A DNA stretch of 64,000 nucleotides from JADKFD01 sp050250665 (lineage in GTDB: Bacteria; Pseudomonadota; Gammaproteobacteria; Xanthomonadales; SZUA-5), in NCBI GenBank assembly GCA_050250665.1, contig JBFWOF010000011.1, positions 1 to 64,000 of the forward strand, written 5' to 3'. Shown piece after piece: positions 60,195 to 64,000 of the stretch. Below the pieces are notes generated by a model that was not told the origin of the DNA, ran no database searches, and worked only from the letters and a program-made list of their open reading frames with translations. Each line of letters starts with the position of its first letter. The stretch's first letter is position 1. A program made the position numbers and the translations under genes.

Positions 60195-61364
60195 TTACTC
60201 AATCGATTCGAACCCGTCAGCGTGAATCTCGATGGGCGGGCACAGCGCCAATCGTGGCGGGCCACCGCTATAGTCGATGGTGGCGACCAGAGGCCGACCG
60301 TCCAAAGTCAATGAAATTCGCGCAACTGCGCCGCCGCTACCCGCCGTTCCTAACGGGCGAGTGAGCTGCGACCCACACGCGGGGCTGTCGCACACCTGGA
60401 TGCCCCAGGTAAACCCGCTGTAGGCGGTAATTGGTCGATCGCCAGCATCTCTAACCAGCGAATAGTTGAAGTTCTGTGACAACGGTTGCGTGGTGCTGAC
60501 CGTGCACTCGCTGTTGCTGCAATTGCGCAGGCGGCTAAAAAAGACGGTGTCGAACCCATTCTCGACCATGATCAACCGACCGTCCGCGCGCATCTGCAAG
60601 GCGTTAACGGGTGTGTTGGGCGCGACGACCGGCGTCACAAATCGTGGCGATGAGCAATTCTCGTCGTCGCAGATCATCACTCGCGGGTGGTTAGTGCCAG
60701 CGGTCTCTTGAAATTCGTGCGCTACAACCACCTGCCCAGCCGGGCCACGTGAGATGCGCATCGCGGTGTTCTGACCGCCGCTCAACCCGGTTGCAATTTC
60801 CCGGCGGGTTGAACTGGCACACGTCTGGTCATTGCACGTGAACATCACGATGTTCGGCGAATTCTGGATTCCACCGATCAGTCGTGGTCGCCCGTCTGAA
60901 CCAAGAAAACCGTCGAACTCGAAGTCATACCCCGTGTGATTGGGCATCGTGCGGCGTGTCGACGAAGTGCAGTGGCGGTCAGCACAACGAAACAGATCAA
61001 GTTTGAAATCCCCCAGAGCAAAAATCAGGGGCCGGCCACCGTCACCGATCATCGTGATCGGATCGCCAGACGGTGGATTCGCAAAACTCCCTTGCGACCT
61101 CAGCGTACCGGCTCCACATGCGCCGTCAGTGCAGCTGTAGGTCCACAGCTGGTGACCTGCGGCATTGTCGGCCAACAGGGCTACAAAGGGTCGACGATCC
61201 GGGTGCTCGACAGCCGTCATTCCCCACTGCGCGCCAATCCCTTCGGCGACCCCGATGGTCCGAACCTCTATCGGGCACGTCGCGGGGTCAAGCGGATCTG
61301 CCTTCGCCTGAGACACAGCGAAGGAACACGCGGCGAAGAGAAGCGTCGCGCGAAACATCAACAT
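60195..61364 (-). CDS. Exported cysteine-paired beta-propeller protein with C-terminal D-G-F-E
   Basis: From the ATG at 61364 (AAGGA eight bases upstream) the product has 389 residues, with signal peptide MLMFRATLLFAACSFAVSQA. The mature part holds six units of about 55 residues, each with a strand ending in a C-x4-5-C pair: YSCTDGACG, FRCADRHCTS, FTCNDQTCAS, ICDDENCSS, RNCSNSECT and VCDSPACGS, and each followed by an S-x-x-R/Q and a DGRPLI-like turn. A seventh half-unit, PPRLALCPPIE, leads into the C-terminus IHADGFESIE. A six- or seven-bladed propeller with a disulfide in each blade is inferred. Function is unknown. The frame upstream to 61595 has no credible start. Confidence 0.75.
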   Translation of the reverse strand: MLMFRATLLFAACSFAVSQAKADPLDPATCPIEVRTIGVAEGIGAQWGMTAVEHPDRRPFVALLADNAAGHQLWTYSCTDGACGAGTLRSQGSFANPPSGDPITMIGDGGRPLIFALGDFKLDLFRCADRHCTSSTRRTMPNHTGYDFEFDGFLGSDGRPRLIGGIQNSPNIVMFTCNDQTCASSTRREIATGLSGGQNTAMRISRGPAGQVVVAHEFQETAGTNHPRVMICDDENCSSPRFVTPVVAPNTPVNALQMRADGRLIMVENGFDTVFFSRLRNCSNSECTVSTTQPLSQNFNYSLVRDAGDRPITAYSGFTWGIQVCDSPACGSQLTRPLGTAGSGGAVARISLTLDGRPLVATIDYSGGPPRLALCPPIEIHADGFESIE

Positions 61365-61748
61365 GCTGAACATCCTTGTTTGGTGCCTCCAGAACTGAGG
61401 CTGGTAGTCGCCGCGGACTATTGAATAAGACTGCAAACAATCGCAACTCAAAGGCCTCTTGTCAAGTACCAGCCTCTTCCAATGACACATGCCCCTGGAA
61501 GAAGCAGATCGGCACTTCTGATCAACATGAGTTGACACGCACCGGCCACGGCACACTGGCCGCTGCCGCCATCCTGACATGGAGGGACTGATCACCCGCT
61601 TGGGAAGGTATCCAGGCGCAGCTAGGGTGGGTGACTGGCGTTCGCCTCAGGCCGCCGCCAGCCGACGAGCCGTGGCGATGCCGCGTAGCCAGATCTGGCC
61701 GATCTCGGGCGCAGGTCATGGGTACAGCATGAGCAACCACCGCGCCCG
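61365..61748. other. Gap upstream of the propeller gene, no gene
   Basis: 384 bases with mildly lower GC. It should hold the promoter of the minus-strand propeller gene, but no -35/-10 pair was clear. Neither strand has a plausible open frame with a start site. Confidence 0.35.
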
Positions 61749-61908
61749 CTAGCAGGCTGTTGAAAAACAGCCTGCTAGCCCGGCCACGGATGGCCGGGAC
61801 GACGAAGCAAGCGCGTAAGCGATTGATTTGTCGTGAGGCGGTACGGACCTGCGCCGGACCGCCGACTTGAAAAACTCCCCGGAAGGGAGTTTTTCAACAA
61901 GCTGCTAG
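61749..61908. mobile_element. MITE-like element with terminal inverted repeats
   Basis: About 160 bases with 20-base terminal inverted repeats differing at two or three positions: CTAGCAGGCTGTTGAAAAAC at 61749-61768 and the complement of CTAGCAGCTTGTTGAAAAAC at 61889-61908. The interior has GGCCACGGATGGCCGG and ACTCCCCGGAAGGGAGT hairpins and no coding frame. CTAG at both outer ends could be the target duplication, though it is part of the repeat. The right end supplies the TAG stop of the acyl-CoA dehydrogenase gene. Confidence 0.78.
61869..61895 (-). terminator. Rho-independent-like terminator inside the MITE
   Basis: On the minus strand, GAAAAACTCCC-TTCC-GGGGAGTTTTTC forms a 10-11 base stem and is followed by a T-rich side of the arm. 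It starts ten bases after the acyl-CoA dehydrogenase stop codon. It also would work on the other strand. Confidence 0.65.
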
Positions 61909-63602
61909 TCGCGCATCCTGTAAGCGCCCTTCAGTGAATAGACCTGTTCGTTCCAGATACGGTCGAAGCGCCTGGAATCGGGACCCGGCGATTGAATGAT
62001 GCGCAGAGTCAGTTCACGCTGGCGGTCGTCATTCGACGGCTTCATGTGGATATTCAGCGCGTATCTTGAAAAATCGCGCACCATGAAATCGAAGATTTCA
62101 TCGAGCAGATCGTCGCTGACCGGGAAATGCTGGCGGCTCTCGATGATCAGTTGCCCGTAGGCGACGATGGTGAGAATTTCTCCAAGCGCCAGCAGATAGT
62201 CGACGTCGTTCTTCTGATGCTCATTGGGCGCGGCCTTGACCAGGAAGTCCTTGAACAGCGCGATCTGCTGCTTGAACAGATTGACATTGCGCAGGTCGAC
62301 GCTGTCGTAGGCGATGTTGTAGTCGTGGAACTGGATCTTCCCCAGACCCTTGGTCGGGCCCTGGTTGAACAGGAAGGCGTCATGGCTGGCGTCGTCCCGG
62401 CGCGCGACCTCGGGGTACGCATTCGGATTGAAGAAATAGTTGGCCATGAACTTGACGATCAGCGCCATGTTGACGTGCACCGTACCTTCCAGTTTGGGCA
62501 GCATCGGCAACTCGTGCTTGGCGATCTCGAAGAACGGTTCGTTCTCGAAGCCCTTGGCGGCAATGACGTCATGCAGCATGTTCATGACCTCCTCGCCCTC
62601 GCGGGTGACCTTCATCTTCACCATCGGATTGAACAGCAGATAACGCCGGTCATCCGCGGATGCGCTGCGCATGTAGTCATTGGCGCGTTCGGCAAACAGC
62701 TTCATCGCCACCAGCTTGCAGTAGCCATCCATCAGCAAGCGCCTGACGTGCGGGAAATCGGTCACATAACGGCCGTACACGCGCCGATTGGCCGCATGGT
62801 CGATGGACTCGTAGAGCGCATGGGTACACAGGCCGATGGCGCACCAGCCCAGGTTGAACTTGCAGACGTTGATGGTGTTGAGCATGTCGTCCCAGGCCTT
62901 GGGTCCGGTTTCCAGGATCTCGGCACGGGTGATCGGGTAGTCGCGCAGAACGAACTCCGCCACGTAATTCTGGGCGTTGACGACGTTCTTGATGCATTGG
63001 TAACTCGGGTGCTTCGATTCGACGGCAAAGAACACGTATTCGCCGGTGTCGGCCATCTTGCCGAAGGTGGACACCAGCGCCGCCTCGTTGCCATTGCCGA
63101 TGTAATACTTGCTGCCGTTGGCCAGGTATTTGCCATCGCCGATCGGCTGCAAGGCCATTTCGCTGGAATAGATGTCGGCCCCGTGTTCCTTCTCGGAAAG
63201 TCCGAACGCGAACACGGCGCCGTCCTGCAACAATTTCGCGGTGCGCTGCTTGATGTCTTCGTTGGAACCGCACCAGATCGGCACCAGCCCGAGCATGGAG
63301 ACCTGCCAGGTGTACCAGTAGGTGCATCCGTAGAACGCGCTGATTTCCGAGAACTCGCAGTTGCGGTAGGTATCCCAGCGCGAGTCGGCGGCGCCATAGC
63401 CGGCTGGCGTCATCAAGGTGGCGAAGACCTGCTGGTCCCTGAGGAAATCAACGTAGTCGTGATTCCACTTGCGCTCATGCCAGTCGCGCTTGATCTGCTT
63501 GAGGCCCTTGCCCTCGAAAAAATTGATGGTCGATTGCATCAGCTGGTCGGTCTTGCTGTCCTGGTACTTGCGGCTGCGCTGCTTCGGGTTGAACAGGATC
63601 AT
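61905..63602 (-). CDS. Acyl-CoA dehydrogenase family protein
   Basis: The 565-residue flavoprotein-like chain has the acyl-CoA dehydrogenase layout: a helical N-terminus (RDWHERKWNHDYVDFLRDQQ), FAFGLSEKEHGADIYSSEM (the SEKxxGAD FAD/substrate segment), ANGSKYYIGNGNEAALVSTF, and the C-terminal helical domain with FNLGWCAIGLCTHALYESID and NRRVYGRYVTDFPHVRRLL. The C-terminal extension of about 120 residues is unusual for short dehydrogenases and recalls the larger FadE-like or acyl-CoA oxidase-like types. Beta-oxidation of a special substrate is likely; the base residue was not placed. The last codons MRD-stop run into the MITE, whose TIR provides the TAG. The start ATG at 63602 gives MILFNPKQRS. 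Confidence 0.85.
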   Translation of the reverse strand: MILFNPKQRSRKYQDSKTDQLMQSTINFFEGKGLKQIKRDWHERKWNHDYVDFLRDQQVFATLMTPAGYGAADSRWDTYRNCEFSEISAFYGCTYWYTWQVSMLGLVPIWCGSNEDIKQRTAKLLQDGAVFAFGLSEKEHGADIYSSEMALQPIGDGKYLANGSKYYIGNGNEAALVSTFGKMADTGEYVFFAVESKHPSYQCIKNVVNAQNYVAEFVLRDYPITRAEILETGPKAWDDMLNTINVCKFNLGWCAIGLCTHALYESIDHAANRRVYGRYVTDFPHVRRLLMDGYCKLVAMKLFAERANDYMRSASADDRRYLLFNPMVKMKVTREGEEVMNMLHDVIAAKGFENEPFFEIAKHELPMLPKLEGTVHVNMALIVKFMANYFFNPNAYPEVARRDDASHDAFLFNQGPTKGLGKIQFHDYNIAYDSVDLRNVNLFKQQIALFKDFLVKAAPNEHQKNDVDYLLALGEILTIVAYGQLIIESRQHFPVSDDLLDEIFDFMVRDFSRYALNIHMKPSNDDRQRELTLRIIQSPGPDSRRFDRIWNEQVYSLKGAYRMRD

Positions 63603-63702
63603 GAGCTTGCTCCAGAAAATCTCGCATGCGAGCGTGCGCCGCGACGTCTGCGGCGACCTTGATCAGAGACAACCAGGGAAGCACTGAACAAGCCCGGCCA
63701 AT

Positions 63703-63790
63703 CGTCATTACGCGCGCAGCGAAGCAATCCAGACTTATGATTTCAATAGCATTTCTGGATTGCCGCGTCGCTTCGCTCCTCGCAATGACG
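63703..63790. repeat. Palindromic repeat family C, copy 2
   Basis: The ends CGTCATTACGCGCG and CCTCGCAATGACG, and the inner arms GAAGCAATCCAGA and TCTGGATTGCCGC, match copy 1 at 13966-14062. It lies between two minus-strand genes, pdxH and the acyl-CoA dehydrogenase. Confidence 0.8.
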
Positions 63791-63808
63791 ACTGGTTCTC
63801 CAAGGCCC

Positions 63809-64000
63809 CTAGGGCGCCAGCCGCTCCCGGATCCAGACGCCGGCCTCAAGGCGGTAGCGCAGGCGGTCGTGCAGGCGGCTCTTGCGGCCTTGCCAGAACT
63901 CCCAGCGATCCGGTTGCAGGCGATAACCGCCCCAATGCGGCGGGCGTGGCGGATGCAGGGCGTAGCGCGCAGCGGCCTTGGCGACATTCGCCAGCAGCAC
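63809..64000 (-). CDS. pdxH: Pyridoxamine 5-prime-phosphate oxidase, C-terminal end only
   Basis: The minus-strand frame is open from the right edge to the stop at 63809, about 63 residues. PPRPPHWGGYRLQPDRWEFW followed by QGRKSRLHDRLRYRL and ending IRERLAP is the conserved end of PdxH, with the substrate-contact Arg and His of W-G-G-x-R/K type. PdxH makes pyridoxal phosphate with FMN and oxygen. The N-terminal part lies outside the window. The segment GRKSRLHDRLRYR is diagnostic. Confidence 0.93.
   Translation of the reverse strand: MLLANVAKAAARYALHPPRPPHWGGYRLQPDRWEFWQGRKSRLHDRLRYRLEAGVWIRERLAP

Noticed and set aside
62127..63662. 511-codon plus-strand frame opposite the acyl-CoA dehydrogenase
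   Set aside because: Antisense, no domain.

Overview
The window is GC-rich (roughly 64-66 percent by eye), densely coding DNA from a chromosome. The gene content suggests a gammaproteobacterium of the order Lysobacterales (Xanthomonadales), probably near Rhodanobacteraceae. The reasons are a monomeric isocitrate dehydrogenase, many exported beta-propeller proteins, short exported proteins ending in D-G-F-E, and several families of short palindromic intergenic repeats. The taxonomic placement is inference. No rRNA, tRNA, CRISPR array, prophage or intact insertion sequence was seen.

Layout. 1-11 kb: the N-terminal part of a GAF/HD-GYP protein cut by the left edge, a saccharopine-dehydrogenase-like oxidoreductase, the glycogen genes glgC and glgA, a membrane-anchored Ser/Thr kinase, and an O-antigen-ligase-like protein with a short exported partner. 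11-26.7 kb: housekeeping and metabolic genes, namely GTPase YlqF, an amino-acid permease, an AbgT-family transporter, a Tat lipoprotein amidase divergent from a membrane-bound AraC-type regulator, a TPR/S41 protein, a fatty-acid hydroxylase, a DUF4350-like protein, a coupled hydrolase/DUF393 operon, and icd.

27-44 kb is an accessory region. It holds large exported beta-propeller, FG-GAP and RCC1-repeat proteins, a DUF2975 plus XRE regulator pair with a clear promoter-operator, and a scrambled second copy of the hydrolase/DUF393 operon trapped between two of the large exported genes. 44-53 kb is rich in repeats: a zinc-ribbon adenylate cyclase, a truncated trypsin-like protease, a DHFR-like protein, small exported or membrane proteins, an alpha/beta hydrolase that has lost its nucleophile, an exported acyl-CoA-binding-domain protein with an acidic spacer, and a beta-1,3-glucanase-like protein. 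53.6-57.5 kb: an exported two-haem-motif DUF3365 protein, a DUF2202 ferritin-like protein and an OmpR/EnvZ-type two-component system. 57.5-64 kb: small exported proteins, a methyltransferase with a regulatory domain, another D-G-F-E propeller, a MITE-like element touching the stop codon of an acyl-CoA dehydrogenase, and the C-terminal end of pdxH at the right edge.

How the genes fit together: glgC and glgA form the glycogen-synthesis step pair. The DUF2975/XRE pair looks self-regulating. The two-component pair lies beside haem and ferritin-like genes, which may hint at redox or metal sensing. At least six repeat families (hairpin, tandem or MITE type) fill most intergenic gaps longer than 300 bases. 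Several of them end exactly at gene borders or beside truncated genes, so they may have helped to rearrange the accessory part.
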